A stretch of DNA of 64,000 nucleotides from Kineosphaera limosa NBRC 100340 (GCF_000298215.1 NZ_BAHD01000022.1:24375-88374), one strand, 5' to 3'. Numbered from the stretch's first letter, positions 1-8,524 are shown. Translations and numbers: made by a program. The notes: a model not told the origin generated them from the sequence alone.

Positions 1-250
1 CACGACGACGATCGCCGGCAGCACCGCGACGATGGACCACCAGTTCCGGCAGGCGTTGGCCGCCAGCGAGCTGCCGCCCGACGAGGCGCTGCTCGCGGTG
101 ACCCGGCAGACCTCGGTGCTGCCGGCCGCCGCGATCGGGCTACCGCCGGTCGCGCTCGCGGCCGGGGGGCCGGCCGACCTCGTGGTGCTGGACGAGCAGT
201 GGGGTGTGACCGACGTCATGAAGGCCGGTTCCTGGGTCGCGCTCGCCTGA
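1..250 (+). CDS. nagA: N-acetylglucosamine-6-phosphate deacetylase, C-terminal part (5' end outside window)
   Basis: The frame is open from base 2 and ends at a TGA at 248-250, so only about 82 C-terminal residues are present. The visible residues IAGSTATMD, then a helix, then ADLVVLDEQWGV and VMKAGSWV, match the end of the NagA amidohydrolase family: an active-site-proximal segment followed by the last strands of the small composite beta domain. The enzyme removes the acetyl group from GlcNAc-6-P in the cytoplasm, feeding amino-sugar catabolism and cell-wall recycling. The next gene converges on it across a 20-bp perfect hairpin. The family is fairly sure; the missing metal-binding N-terminus cannot be checked. 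Confidence 0.8.
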   Translation, partial: TTTIAGSTATMDHQFRQALAASELPPDEALLAVTRQTSVLPAAAIGLPPVALAAGGPADLVVLDEQWGVTDVMKAGSWVALA

Positions 251-273
251 TTCGCGGGCCTTCGCTCGACCGG

Positions 274-317
274 AACGCGCACTCGCCTGACCCGCCCGGG
301 TCAGGCGAGTGCGCGTT
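274..317. terminator. Bidirectional terminator between nagA and the macro-domain gene
   Basis: A perfect 20-bp inverted repeat (arms 274-293 and 298-317) with a 4-nt loop lies between two convergent genes. The right arm carries the stop codon and last codons of the macro-domain gene (stop at 301-303), so the hairpin partly overlaps coding sequence. There is no U-tract, as is usual for actinobacterial terminators. Confidence 0.75.
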
Positions 318-813
318 GGAAGGCGCTCAGCGCCTTCTCCCCGAAGAGCACGAAACGCACCTGGAGGTCGTCGCTGGCCTCGGCGCGGACCGTCGCCACC
401 GCGATACGTGCGACCTCTTCGACATCCCAGCCATAGACGCCGGCGCTGATCGCCGGAAAGGCGATCGAGGTGGCGCCCACCTGCCGTGCGACCGCCAGGC
501 TGTTGCGGAAACACGCGGCGAGCAGCGCCGGATCGATTTGACCCACATGGCGATTCGGTCCGACCGTGTGGATGACCCAGCGGGCGGGCAGCTCGTGCCC
601 GTCGGTGGCGACCGCCTCGCCGACGCCGAGCCCGTCCGGATGGCTGGTGCGGCGCAGCCGCCGACACTGCGCGAGCAGGGCCGGACCGGCGGCCTTGTGG
701 ATCGCGCCGTCGACACCGCCACCGCCGAGCAGCCCCGAGTTCGCGGCGTTGACGATGGCGTCGACCTCTTGCGTCGTGATGTCCCCGGCCACGGCTTCGA
801 TGCGCGCACTCAT
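301..813 (-). CDS. Macro-domain protein (probable O-acetyl-ADP-ribose deacetylase, YmdB/MacroD type)
   Basis: A 170-residue protein that is essentially a single macro domain. Visible family motifs are GDITTQEVDAIVNAANSGLLGGGGVDGAIHKAAG within residues 10-43 (phosphate- and ribose-binding loops), HTVGPN in the middle, and FPAISAGVYGW (second binding loop). Known relatives bind ADP-ribose and hydrolyse O-acetyl-ADP-ribose or ADP-ribosylated side chains in the cytoplasm. The conserved Asn of NAAN and the Asp before GAI fit the MacroD catalytic pattern, so an active enzyme is likely. It is transcribed alone, convergent with nagA. The ATG start at 813 gives a natural N-terminus (MSARIEAVAGDI). Confidence 0.88.
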   Translation of the reverse strand: MSARIEAVAGDITTQEVDAIVNAANSGLLGGGGVDGAIHKAAGPALLAQCRRLRRTSHPDGLGVGEAVATDGHELPARWVIHTVGPNRHVGQIDPALLAACFRNSLAVARQVGATSIAFPAISAGVYGWDVEEVARIAVATVRAEASDDLQVRFVLFGEKALSAFQRALA

Positions 814-949
814 GACAACTCATCCTGCCGCAGCGCCGGTTTTCGGCCCCCAGTGTGGGTGTCTGGGCAGCCGGAGGCGGGTAAGTTCAGGCAAGACACA
901 GGCCGCAAGGGCGGGCGGAAAGCCCCCGGCCACGGTAGAGAGGAAGCAC

Positions 950-1582
950 ATGGCCGTCATTGGCATCATCTTCATCATCGCCGCCGCCGTCGTGGGTGGC
1001 GCCGCGTACTGGGTGGCCTCGTCCGCAGGCGCGGCGACCACGACCGTGGAGATGTTCAACAACCAGCTCACTCTGACACCGCTGACGATGTTCCTGTCCG
1101 GCGCGCTGACCGTCTTCTTCCTGCTGCTGGGACTGTGGATGATCGCCGTCGCAGGCCGCCGCCGGTCCAAGCGCAGCAAGGAGCGTCGCGACCTCGAGAA
1201 GCAGGCTCGCGAGCAGGAGCGGGAGCTGGCCCAGACCCGCGCCCGCCTCGCCGAGCACGGCGGACCCAGCCGCTCCGACTCCGGTGCCGCGCGCACCCAG
1301 CCGGTGCCCGCCTCCGGGGGGAGTACTCAACCGGCCCGCGGGTCGCGCGTGTCGCAGACCAAGGCCCCCGAGACCAAGCCCGAAACCAAGGCCCCCGAGG
1401 CCCGGTCCGAAGCCAAGGCTGAGGCGAAGGCCGACGGCAAGGCGACCGACTCCAAGGCAAGCTCTGCCTCCCGGCCCGGCTCGACGTCCGGGGTTGCAGC
1501 GGGCGGTGCGAGCGGCCAGCCAGATGCTCCGGGTGGGGCCGGCCCCCGCCCCGACGGCACCTACGACTCCGGCAAGCCCTGA
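950..1582 (+). CDS. Two-pass membrane protein with charged coiled coil and low-complexity tail
   Basis: A 210-residue protein I cannot place in a named family. It has an N-terminal membrane helix (about residues 2-27, GIIFIIAAAVVGGAAY), a short extracellular loop, and a second helix (about 43-67). A strongly basic stretch RRRSKRSKERR leads into a charged, heptad-like helix with LEKQAREQERELAQTRARL. The last 100 residues are a disordered Ala/Pro/Ser/Lys-rich tail with repeated KAPE(T/A) blocks. The likely topology is a hairpin in the membrane with a cytoplasmic tail. The start was chosen at ATG 950 because a purine-rich AGAGGAAG lies just upstream; the frame is also open further upstream. Function unknown. 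Confidence 0.7.
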   Translation: MAVIGIIFIIAAAVVGGAAYWVASSAGAATTTVEMFNNQLTLTPLTMFLSGALTVFFLLLGLWMIAVAGRRRSKRSKERRDLEKQAREQERELAQTRARLAEHGGPSRSDSGAARTQPVPASGGSTQPARGSRVSQTKAPETKPETKAPEARSEAKAEAKADGKATDSKASSASRPGSTSGVAAGGASGQPDAPGGAGPRPDGTYDSGKP

Positions 1583-1896
1583 ATCGAGCCCTTAGCCCAC
1601 GTGAGCCGCTTGCCGCCGCCAGCCGAATCCGCTGGCCGGTGGGGTGTGTCGAACGGCCCGGCGTCGCTCTCTGCGCGATGCCGGGCCGAGTTGTTCCCCC
1701 TGCCGCCGGTCGGCCGGCCGCTGCGATCTGGGCCCGTCAGGAGGCCGGAGGCGCCGGTGGTAGCGTGCGATTTGCACCGGGCCTGACCGTGAAATAGCCG
1801 TCCCTGCTCCGTGGACAGAGCCTTCGTGGTAGCCCTGGAGAGGGGCGCGGCTGGCCCCGATCCTCCCGTTGACCTATCCCAGCGAAGGACGCATCA
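1583..1896. other. Intergenic region upstream of hmp
   Basis: 314 bp without a credible gene. It holds a hairpin at 1654-1688 and, further on, a TAGCGT box at 1761-1766 that could be a -10 element for hmp with a leader of about 125 nt. I found no convincing NsrR- or Fnr-type palindrome. Confidence 0.6.
1654..1688 (+). terminator. Hairpin terminator downstream of the membrane-protein gene
   Basis: The arms CGGCCCGGC (1654-1662) and GCCGGGCCG (1680-1688) form a perfect 9-bp GC stem with a 17-nt loop, about 70 nt after the stop of the preceding gene. No U-tract. Confidence 0.55.
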
Positions 1897-3111
1897 ATGA
1901 AGCTGTCACCTGAGTCCGAAGCGATCGTCAAGGCCACGGCCGGCGTCGTCGCCGAGCACGCCGAAGACATCACCAAGGTCTTCTATCCCGACATGTTCGC
2001 CGCGCACCCGGAGCTCATGCGCGTGTTCAACAAGGCCAACCAGGCGATCGGTGAGCAACCCAAGGCCCTGGCCGCCTCGGTCGTGGCCTACGCGGTCAAC
2101 CTCATCGACCCCGACGCCCCCGACTTCGGCCCCGTCATGCGCCGCATCGCCCACAAGCACGTGTCGTTGGGCATTCGCGCGCAGGAGTACACGATCGTCG
2201 GGCATCACCTCCTCAAGGCCGTCAAGACGGTGCTCGGCGACGCGATCACCCCGGAGGTCGGGGCCGCCTGGGACGAGGTCTACTGGCTGTTCGGCACCGA
2301 GCTCATCGCGGAGGAGGCCAAGCTGTACGCCCTCGCGGGCACCGACCCCACGCACCCGTGGCGCAAGTACCGGGTGGTCGAGCGTTTCGACGAGGGGGAG
2401 GACGTGTTCTCGCTCGTGCTCTCACCCGTCGAGGGGGAGGCGCCCCCGCACGAGGTCGGTCAGTACGTCGCGATCGCCGTGGATCTGCCCAACGGCGAGC
2501 GCCAACCGCGTCAATACACGATCTCGTCCAGCCCCCGCGGCGACCTGCGCGTGACGATCAAGCGCGTCCACGGCGTCGACGGGGCACCGGAGGGGCAGGT
2601 CAGCAACTGGCTGTACGACAACGCGCGACCCGGCACGATCCTCGACCTGTCGCAGCCCGCTGGCGACCTCGTGCTCGACGACTCCACGGGCCCGCTCGTG
2701 CTGGTTTCGGCCGGTATCGGCATCACCCCGATCGCCGCCATCCTCGACGACCTCTCGCGCCGGCAGCCCGAGCGCACCGTGCGGCTCTTCCACGCGGACA
2801 CCTCGCACGCCAACCACGCGCTGTACAAGCACCTGCGCCGCCAGGTCGAGTGGATGAGCGACGCGAAGGCGCAGAACTGGTACGAGGAGGGGGCCGAAGA
2901 CGCCCCCACGATCCACCCGGCGCGGTCGGGCTTCATGGACCTCTCCGACATCGCCGTGCCCTCGGACTGCACCGTGTTCATGTGCGGCCCACTGGAGTTC
3001 ATGCGCAGCGCCCGCCGCGCCCTGCTCGACAAGGGCGTCTCCAGCGAGCGCATCCACTACGAGGTGTTCGGCCCCGACCTGTGGGCCCAGAACCCCGACA
3101 ACGCCGCCTGA
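1897..3111 (+). CDS. hmp: Flavohemoglobin (nitric oxide dioxygenase)
   Basis: A 404-residue protein with the full Hmp domain order. The N-terminal globin domain (about 1-140) has the proximal-histidine region RIAHKHVSLGI. It is followed by an FAD-binding ferredoxin-reductase domain with RQYTISSSP (about 200-208). Last comes the NAD(P)H-binding domain with SAGIGITP and a C-terminal FMCGP and YEVFGP. The enzyme uses O2 and NAD(P)H to convert NO to nitrate in the cytoplasm, protecting against nitrosative stress. The length matches the family (about 400). ATG 1897 begins the globin fold directly (MKLSPESEAIVKAT). The gene is monocistronic and convergent with thiE; no NO-responsive operator was recognised upstream. 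Confidence 0.95.
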   Translation: MKLSPESEAIVKATAGVVAEHAEDITKVFYPDMFAAHPELMRVFNKANQAIGEQPKALAASVVAYAVNLIDPDAPDFGPVMRRIAHKHVSLGIRAQEYTIVGHHLLKAVKTVLGDAITPEVGAAWDEVYWLFGTELIAEEAKLYALAGTDPTHPWRKYRVVERFDEGEDVFSLVLSPVEGEAPPHEVGQYVAIAVDLPNGERQPRQYTISSSPRGDLRVTIKRVHGVDGAPEGQVSNWLYDNARPGTILDLSQPAGDLVLDDSTGPLVLVSAGIGITPIAAILDDLSRRQPERTVRLFHADTSHANHALYKHLRRQVEWMSDAKAQNWYEEGAEDAPTIHPARSGFMDLSDIAVPSDCTVFMCGPLEFMRSARRALLDKGVSSERIHYEVFGPDLWAQNPDNAA

Positions 3112-3120
3112 GTTCCCGCC

Positions 3121-3206
3121 GCCCGCTGCCGACGGGTGCGCCCGCTGCCGGCGGTTGCGGTCGCGAGCGCACCCGTCGGCAGGGACCACGCCCGTCGGCA
3201 GCGGGC
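3121..3206. repeat. Palindromic intergenic element, copy 1
   Basis: A perfect 16-bp inverted repeat: CTGCCGACGGGTGCGC (3126-3141) against its complement at 3167-3182. A second perfect 16-bp pairing uses 3121-3136 with 3191-3206, so two alternative stems can form. It lies between convergent hmp and thiE. The core CTGCCGACGG and the GGTTGCGGTCGC in the loop recur at 3261-3332, 12644-12730 and 63811-63856. Confidence 0.75.
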
Positions 3207-3260
3207 TTGCCCTGGTCTAGCGCTGGGCTAGTCCCAGGCGGCCCGGCCCCACCCGCCCGC

Positions 3261-3332
3261 GCCGACGGGTGCGCTTGCTGCCCAGGGTTGCTATTGCGAC
3301 CGCGCCCCAACGCAGGGAGCGCAACCGTCGGC
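3261..3332. repeat. Palindromic intergenic element, copy 2
   Basis: GCCGACGGGTGCGC (3261-3274) pairs with GCGCAACCGTCGGC (3319-3332) with one mismatch; the loop contains CCAGGGTTGC. It belongs to the same family as the element at 3121-3206. The pair probably serves as a bidirectional terminator region for hmp and thiE. Confidence 0.6.
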
Positions 3333-3358
3333 GGCGGGGCGGGCTGGCCGGCCGGGGG

Positions 3359-4015
3359 TTAGCCCCAGGCGGCGGTGAGTTGGGCGGCGGCGGCCTGGGG
3401 GTCCGGGGTGCCGCAGATGGCGCTGATGACGGCGACCCCGGCGAGGCCGGCCGCGCGCAGGTCGGGCAGGTCGGCGGCTTTGACGCCCCCGATCGCCACG
3501 CACGGCCACGGGCTCGCGGCAGCCAGCGCACCCAAGTGCGCCAGGCCGCGGACCGGAGAGTGATCGAGCTTGCTGCTCGTCGCCCGCAGGGGGCCGATGC
3601 CGAGGTGGTCGATGGTGCCCCTCGGCAGCCCTCGGGCCGCGGCCAGCTGGCTCTCGTCGTGCACCGAGTAACCGAGCAGCGCCCGCGGACCGAGGATCTC
3701 GCGGGCGCGCACCGGGTCGAGGTCGCCCTGCCCGACGTGCGCGCCTTGGGCGCCGATGTCCGCGACGAGATGCACCCGGTCGTTGACGATGAGCGGCACC
3801 CCGGTGTCGGCCAGCGCCGCGACGAGCGCCCGCCCCAACTCCACGGTCTGCGCGTCGCTGGCCTCCGGATCGCGAAGCTGCACGATCGTCACGCCGCCGG
3901 CGACCGCCAAGCGCACCGTCTCGACGACGCCGAGCTGCCCGCATTGCGCGGTGTCGGTCACGAGGTAGAGCCGCAGATCCGCCTCCGGGCGACGCCCGCC
4001 AGACACCTGCGTCAC
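3359..4015 (-). CDS. thiE: Thiamine-phosphate synthase
   Basis: A 218-residue TIM-barrel protein that joins HMP-PP and the thiazole phosphate to make thiamine phosphate. Family motifs, in order: LYLVTD near the N-terminus, VTIVQLRDP (about 41-49), LIVNDRV, HVGQGDL, GIGPLRATSSK (pyrophosphate loop) and VAIGGV. The start is taken as the GTG at 4015, because it overlaps the thiM stop (GTGA) and the protein then begins just before the first beta strand. Reading further upstream would run inside thiM. It is translationally coupled to thiM, which supplies the thiazole phosphate. It ends at a TAA at 3359-3361, facing hmp. Confidence 0.93.
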   Translation of the reverse strand: MTQVSGGRRPEADLRLYLVTDTAQCGQLGVVETVRLAVAGGVTIVQLRDPEASDAQTVELGRALVAALADTGVPLIVNDRVHLVADIGAQGAHVGQGDLDPVRAREILGPRALLGYSVHDESQLAAARGLPRGTIDHLGIGPLRATSSKLDHSPVRGLAHLGALAAASPWPCVAIGGVKAADLPDLRAAGLAGVAVISAICGTPDPQAAAAQLTAAWG

Positions 4016-4818
4016 GACAGCCGCACCTGCTCGACGAGGTCGTCGGCGCTCAGGGAGGCGAGTCGGTCGAGCAGGGCGACCGCGAAGGTGCCCGGACCCT
4101 GCGCGCCCTGGGCCGCCTGGTCCGCGGCGACCGTCAGCAAACCCGTGGCGGAGGCCGCAGCGACCAGCGGGTCGTCGACGACCCCGGCGAATCCCGCCAT
4201 GAGCGCACCCAGGCTGCAGCCGACCCCGGTCACGCGCGTCAGCCACTCGTGGCCGTTCGCGAGCCGCACGGTGCGTCGGCCGTCGGTCAGGAGGTCCACC
4301 GCGCCGCTCACGGCGACGACGCAGGAATTCGCGCGGGCAAGGTCTTGCGCGACCTCGCGGACCGCGTCAGGGGTATCGGTGGAGTCCACGCCCCGGCCGC
4401 CCGCGCCGCCGGCCAGGCCCGCGATCTCCGACGCGTTGCCCCGGATGATCGTCGGCGCCCCGGCCGCCACCAGCTCGCGCGCGATCTCGGTGCGCCATGG
4501 CAGCCCCCCGGCCGCCACCGGATCGAGCACCCACGGCGTGCTGGCGTCCTTGGCTCCGGCCACCGCCGCGCGCATCCCGGCGACCGTGTTCTCCTGCGGT
4601 GTACCGAGATTGACGAGCACTCCCGAGGCGACGCCCGCGAACAGCCCCGCCTCCTGCTCGTTGTCGACCATGGCCGGAGCCGCCCCGGCGGCGAGCAGCA
4701 CGTTGGCGGTCCAGTTGGTCACCACGATATTTGTCAGGCACTGCACGAGCGGCCCCTCGTTGCGCAGGGCGTCCAAGGCCTCGCCCACCTGGGCGGCGGT
4801 GATGGGTGAGTCGTTCAT
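4012..4818 (-). CDS. thiM: Hydroxyethylthiazole kinase
   Basis: A 268-residue ribokinase-fold kinase that phosphorylates hydroxyethylthiazole for thiamine salvage. Motifs: VQCLTNIVVTNWTANVLLAAGAAPAM (residues about 25-50; substrate site), VLVNLGTP, WVLDPVAAGG, IIRGNASEI, and the anion-hole/ATP motif VTGVGCSLGALMAGF. The ATG at 4818 is preceded by AAAGGA. It is the first gene of the thiM-thiE pair. I looked for a THI-box (TPP riboswitch) in the 84 bp before it and in the start of the divergent gene. I did not find the conserved CTGAGA or its partner elements, so a TPP-independent promoter is likely. Confidence 0.94.
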   Translation of the reverse strand: MNDSPITAAQVGEALDALRNEGPLVQCLTNIVVTNWTANVLLAAGAAPAMVDNEQEAGLFAGVASGVLVNLGTPQENTVAGMRAAVAGAKDASTPWVLDPVAAGGLPWRTEIARELVAAGAPTIIRGNASEIAGLAGGAGGRGVDSTDTPDAVREVAQDLARANSCVVAVSGAVDLLTDGRRTVRLANGHEWLTRVTGVGCSLGALMAGFAGVVDDPLVAAASATGLLTVAADQAAQGAQGPGTFAVALLDRLASLSADDLVEQVRLS

Positions 4819-4902
4819 CGCGGATCCTTTTCGTCCGTTGCGGGTGCTGCTCCCGATGGTCGGCGGTGTCGCGGGCTGCGCACTGCCTGGCGCAGGGCCT
4901 GG

Positions 4903-5499
4903 GTGAGCGACCCTCCTGGCATCCTTCCAGGCGCGACGATCACCGACACCGGCACATCGCGGGGAGCATTTTGTTGCGCAGCTGTGGCCGCAATTGCCCA
5001 CCGCCACTGGCCTTTTGGGTGCGATGGTGCGTATGTGGTCCTGCTCGCGACCTTCGCCGTGTGCGTGCTGTCGGCGATCGTGCCCGTCGTCAACGCCGAG
5101 GTGTACCTCGTCGGGCTGCGCGGCGTGCTGTCGCCGGAGTCGCTGTGGCTGACGGCTTTGGCGGCCGGTGCGGGTCAGGCCGTCGGCAAGCTCGTCTGGT
5201 ATGCGGCGGGCTGGCGCTCCATGGAGTCGGCCTGGGTGCAGCGCAAACTCGACGTCGGCACCCGCCGTCGCGACTACGACCGCTGGCGGCACGCGTTCGA
5301 GGCTCGGCCACTGCTCTCGCGGGTCACGTTCTTCGCCTCCGCATCCCTGGGTCTGCCGCCACTGCTCATCGTCGCGTTGCTCGCCGGCCAGTTGCGGCTG
5401 CCCCTGCGCTGGGTGTTTCCCATGGTGCTCATCGGCCGCACCCTGCGGTTCGCCGTAGTGCTGGGCCTGGCCGATCAGCTGATGACGCGTCTGACCTGA
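4903..5499 (+). CDS. Small VTT/DedA-like membrane protein
   Basis: 198 residues if read from ATG 4903. The first 40 residues look non-conserved and the domain may really start at GTG 5035 (VVLLATFAVCVLSAIVPVVNAE). The remainder shows helices at LATFAVCVLSAIVPVVNAE, at LTALAAGAGQAVGKLVWYAAG and in the C-terminal region. The middle matches the VTT (SNARE-associated Golgi) pattern: an acidic residue after the first re-entrant segment, G..GQ..GK..WY, and SRVTFFASASLGLPPLLIVALLAG. Relatives are lipid scramblase-like or transport-related membrane proteins. It is divergent from thiM and shorter than typical DedA proteins. The substrate cannot be inferred. Confidence 0.7.
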   Translation: MSDPPGILPGATITDTGTSRGAFCCAAVAAIAHRHWPFGCDGAYVVLLATFAVCVLSAIVPVVNAEVYLVGLRGVLSPESLWLTALAAGAGQAVGKLVWYAAGWRSMESAWVQRKLDVGTRRRDYDRWRHAFEARPLLSRVTFFASASLGLPPLLIVALLAGQLRLPLRWVFPMVLIGRTLRFAVVLGLADQLMTRLT

Positions 5500-5550
5500 T
5501 CCCGCCGCGTTCCCCGGGCAGCCGCGTTCCCCGGGCCCGCGCCCCGCCCG

Positions 5551-5705
5551 AGTCGTCAGTTGTGGGCTCGAGTCGTCAGTTGTTTGTGACGACTGGCCCG
5601 CCAAAGTGACGACTCGTGTGGCGGGAAGTGACGGCTGGCCCGTGAAAGTGACGATTCGTGTGGCGGGAAGTGACGGTTGGTCCGCCAACGTGACGACTCG
5701 CCGCC
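5551..5705. repeat. Array of eight TGACGACT-like motifs at 20-22 bp spacing
   Basis: Six direct motifs beginning GTGACG start at 5586, 5606, 5628, 5648, 5670 and 5690, so the spacing alternates 20 and 22 bp. Seen at the larger scale this is a 42-bp unit repeated 2.9 times (5586-5627, 5628-5669, 5670-5705). Two inverted copies, AGTCGTCA at 5551-5558 and 5571-5578, precede it. The second inverted copy can form an 8-bp hairpin with the first direct copy. Spacing of two helical turns would put all sites on one DNA face. Confidence 0.85.
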
Positions 5706-5789
5706 AGGAGTGCACCGGTTGGGGCCCGAAGGTGGCAGCGGTGGCCTCTGGCGGTCAGACTGGTGAAGGTCGCCGGAAGGGCGCCCAGG

Positions 5790-5810
5790 GTTGAGCGGAA
5801 TACACTCAAC
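5790..5810 (+). promoter_or_regulatory. HAIR element (HspR operator) for clpB
   Basis: GTTGAGC-N7-ACTCAAC is a perfect 7+7 inverted repeat that differs from the known HspR consensus CTTGAGT-N7-ACTCAAG only at the outer bases and one inner base. HspR represses dnaK and clpB operons in streptomycetes and mycobacteria. A further half-site, ACTCAAG, lies at 5843-5849 next to the ribosome-binding site. Confidence 0.85.
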
Positions 5811-5822
5811 TTTGACACAGTT
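5797..5822 (+). promoter_or_regulatory. SigR/SigH-type promoter for clpB
   Basis: GGAAT (5797-5801), 18 nt, GTT (5820-5822) exactly fits the thiol-oxidative-stress sigma factor consensus (SigR of Streptomyces, SigH of Mycobacterium). The -35 box occupies the 7-nt spacer of the HAIR element, so HspR would block it directly. Confidence 0.65.
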
Positions 5823-5863
5823 ATGCAGGTGAAGACCACAACACTCAAGGAGTCGCACACCTC

Positions 5864-8524
5864 ATGAATCTTCAGCTGACGACCAAGGCCCAGGAGGCCT
5901 TCTCGGCGGCAACGCGTAACGCCGCGGCCGCCGGCAACCCCAATGTCGAGCCGGCGCACCTGCTGCTGGCCCTGACCGAACAGCCCGACACCACCACCGG
6001 CCCGCTGCTCGAGGCCACGGGCTCCTCGATGCTCGCCGCACGGCGCGCCGCCGAGGCCGAACTGGCCAAGCTGCCCAGCGCCTCCGGCTCCTCGATGACG
6101 AACCCCAGCCTCTCCCGCTCCGGTCTGACCGTGCTCGAGCAGGCTCGCCAGGTCATGGAGGCCATGGGCGACAGCTTCGTCTCCACCGACCACCTGCTGC
6201 TCGCGCTCGCGCGCACCGGGGCGTTCGGCCTCGACGCCGACGCCATCGACGAGCGCATCCCGGCGATGCGCGGCGGCGGCAAGGTCACCTCCGAGAACCC
6301 CGAGGACCAGTTCAACGCCCTGGCCAAGTACGGCACCGACCTCACCCTCGCCGCCCGCGAGGGCCGGCTTGACCCCGTCATCGGCCGGGACTCCGAGATC
6401 CGCCGGGTCGTGCAGGTGCTCTCTCGCCGCACGAAGAACAACCCCGTGCTCATCGGCGAGCCCGGCGTCGGCAAGACGGCCGTCGTCGAGGGCCTGGCCC
6501 AGCGCATCGTCGCCGGCGACGTGCCCGAGTCCCTGCGGAACAAGCGCCTCATCGCTCTCGATCTGGGAGCAATGGTCGCCGGCGCCAAGTACCGTGGCGA
6601 GTTCGAGGAGCGGCTCAAGGCCGTGCTCACCGAGATCACCGAGTCCGACGGCAAGGTCGTCACGTTCATCGACGAACTGCACACGATTGTGGGCGCCGGT
6701 GCGACGGGCGAGGGCTCGATGGACGCCGGCAACATGATCAAGCCGCTGCTCGCGCGCGGTGAGCTGCGCCTGGTCGGCGCCACGACGCTCGACGAGTACC
6801 GCAAGTTCATCGAGAAGGACGCCGCCCTCGAGCGCCGCTTCCAGCAGGTGTACGTCGGCGAGCCGAGCGTCGAAGACACGATCGCCATCCTGCGCGGGCT
6901 CAAGGAGCGCTACGAGGCGCACCACAAGGTAGCCATCGCCGACTCGGCCCTCGTCGCTGCCGCCACGCTGAGCAACCGCTACATCCAGAACCGGCAGCTG
7001 CCCGACAAGGCCATCGACCTCGTCGACGAGGCCGCTAGCCGGCTGCGGATGGAGATCGACTCCAGCCCGGTCGAGATCGACGTGCTGCGCCGTCAGGTTG
7101 ACCGCCTGAAGATGGAGGAGCTGCACCTGGAGCGCGAGACCGACGACGCCTCCCGCGAGCGGCTGGCCCGCCTGCGCAAGGACCTGGCCGACCGCACGGA
7201 GGAGCTTGCCGCGCTGACCGGGCGTTGGGAGGCCGAGAAGGCCGGGCTCAACCGGGTCGGCGACCTCAAGGCGCGCCTGGACGAGGTGCGCAGCCACGCC
7301 GAGCGCCTGCAGCGCGAGGGTGACTTCGGTGAGGCATCCCGCCTGCTCTACGGCGAGATCCCAGCCCTGGAGAAGGAGCTCGCGGCGGCCTCCGCCTCCG
7401 AGCACCAGGTGGCCGAAGACGGCCCGATGGTCAAGGAAGAGGTCGGCGCCGACGACATCGCCGACGTCATCAGCTCGTGGACCGGCATCCCCGCCGGGCG
7501 ACTGCTCGAAGGGGAGACCGAGAAGCTGCTGCATATGGAGGAGTGGCTGGGCAAGCGGCTCATCGGCCAGACCGAGGCCGTTCGCGCCGTTTCCGACGCC
7601 GTGCGCCGCAGCCGGGCCGGCATCGCCGACCCCGACCGGCCCACCGGCTCGTTCCTGTTCCTCGGTCCGACCGGTGTCGGCAAGACGGAGCTGGCCAAGT
7701 CGCTGGCGGACTTCCTCTTCGACGACGAGCGCGCGATGGTGCGCATCGACATGAGCGAGTACTCCGAGCGGCACGCGGTCGCCCGGCTCATCGGCGCCCC
7801 GCCCGGCTACGTCGGCTACGACGAGGGCGGTCAGCTGACGGAGGCCGTGCGGCGCCGACCGTACTCGGTCGTGCTGCTCGACGAGGTCGAGAAGGCACAC
7901 CCAGAGACCTTCGACATCCTGCTGCAGGTGCTCGACGACGGGCGCCTGACCGACGGGCAGGGTCGCACGGTCGACTTCCGCAACGTCATCCTCGTGATGA
8001 CCTCCAACCTTGGCAGCCAGTACCTCATCGACCCCTCGATGAGCCCGGACGCCAAGCGCGAGGCGGTCATGGGCGCGGTGCGGGCGGCGTTCAAGCCGGA
8101 GTTTCTCAACCGCCTCGACGAGACGGTGATCTTCGAGCCGTTGACGCTGGAGCAGCTCTCGCAAATCGTCGAGCTCGCGGTCGCGGCGCTGTCGCGGCGG
8201 CTGGCGGACCGGCGGATCACGCTGTCGGTCACCGAGCCCGCTCGGCAGTGGCTGGCTCGCACCGGCTACGACCCCGCGTACGGGGCGCGCCCGCTGCGCC
8301 GGCTCGTGCAACGCGAGATCGGCGACCGGCTGGCCACCGCGCTGCTCTCCGGGCAGGTGCGCGACGGGCAGGAGGTCACGGTCTACCTGGCGGCCTCCGG
8401 CGATCACCTCACCCTGGCCGAGCCGGAGTACGACGTCACGCTGGAGTCGGTGGTCGAGAACGACGCCGATGGCGACGACGAGGCGCAGGAGGTCGTGCAG
8501 GGGGAGCTGACCGACGGTCAGTGA
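5864..8524 (+). CDS. clpB: ATP-dependent disaggregase ClpB
   Basis: An 886-residue Hsp100 chaperone that works with DnaK to pull apart aggregated proteins in the cytoplasm. Order of domains: Clp N-terminal repeats (about 1-150); first AAA+ domain with Walker A GEPGVGKT at 198-205 and Walker [11 protein letters not shown]; a long coiled-coil M domain (about 400-520); second AAA+ domain with Walker A GPTGVGKT at 601-608 and [13 protein letters not shown]; and a C-terminal D2 small domain. An acidic tail of about 30 residues is added to the usual length. The M domain distinguishes it from ClpA/ClpC. It is monocistronic, with a strong hairpin 50 nt downstream and an HspR operator upstream. Confidence 0.97.
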   Translation: MNLQLTTKAQEAFSAATRNAAAAGNPNVEPAHLLLALTEQPDTTTGPLLEATGSSMLAARRAAEAELAKLPSASGSSMTNPSLSRSGLTVLEQARQVMEAMGDSFVSTDHLLLALARTGAFGLDADAIDERIPAMRGGGKVTSENPEDQFNALAKYGTDLTLAAREGRLDPVIGRDSEIRRVVQVLSRRTKNNPVLIGEPGVGKTAVVEGLAQRIVAGDVPESLRNKRLIALDLGAMVAGAKYRGEFEERLKAVLTEITESDGKVVTFIDELHTIVGAGATGEGSMDAGNMIKPLLARGELRLVGATTLDEYRKFIEKDAALERRFQQVYVGEPSVEDTIAILRGLKERYEAHHKVAIADSALVAAATLSNRYIQNRQLPDKAIDLVDEAASRLRMEIDSSPVEIDVLRRQVDRLKMEELHLERETDDASRERLARLRKDLADRTEELAALTGRWEAEKAGLNRVGDLKARLDEVRSHAERLQREGDFGEASRLLYGEIPALEKELAAASASEHQVAEDGPMVKEEVGADDIADVISSWTGIPAGRLLEGETEKLLHMEEWLGKRLIGQTEAVRAVSDAVRRSRAGIADPDRPTGSFLFLGPTGVGKTELAKSLADFLFDDERAMVRIDMSEYSERHAVARLIGAPPGYVGYDEGGQLTEAVRRRPYSVVLLDEVEKAHPETFDILLQVLDDGRLTDGQGRTVDFRNVILVMTSNLGSQYLIDPSMSPDAKREAVMGAVRAAFKPEFLNRLDETVIFEPLTLEQLSQIVELAVAALSRRLADRRITLSVTEPARQWLARTGYDPAYGARPLRRLVQREIGDRLATALLSGQVRDGQEVTVYLAASGDHLTLAEPEYDVTLESVVENDADGDDEAQEVVQGELTDGQ

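Larger units (their letters stand above)
5500..5863. other. clpB upstream regulatory region
   Basis: 364 bp with no gene. It contains the motif array at 5551-5705, the HspR-type operator at 5790-5810, a SigR/SigH-type promoter at 5797-5822, a lone ACTCAAG half-site at 5843-5849, and an AAGGAG ribosome-binding site at 5847-5852. Minus-strand frames through the array encode only repeats and are not taken as genes. Confidence 0.75.

Noticed and set aside
199..1422. Plus-strand frame of 407 codons across the macro-domain gene
   Set aside because: It is antisense to the macro-domain gene and out of frame with the membrane protein; it lacks motifs.
4819..4960. TPP riboswitch ahead of thiM
   Set aside because: The conserved CTGAGA and the pairing elements were not found on the minus strand. 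Only a small CCTGG/CCAGG hairpin is present.
5551..5705. CRISPR array
   Set aside because: The repeats are adjoining 42-bp units with no unique spacers and there are no cas genes in the window.
5556..5858. Protein-coding repeats of 14 residues on the minus strand of the array
   Set aside because: There is no start with a ribosome-binding site, the frame runs through the HspR operator, and all three frames give similar repeats because 42 is a multiple of 3.
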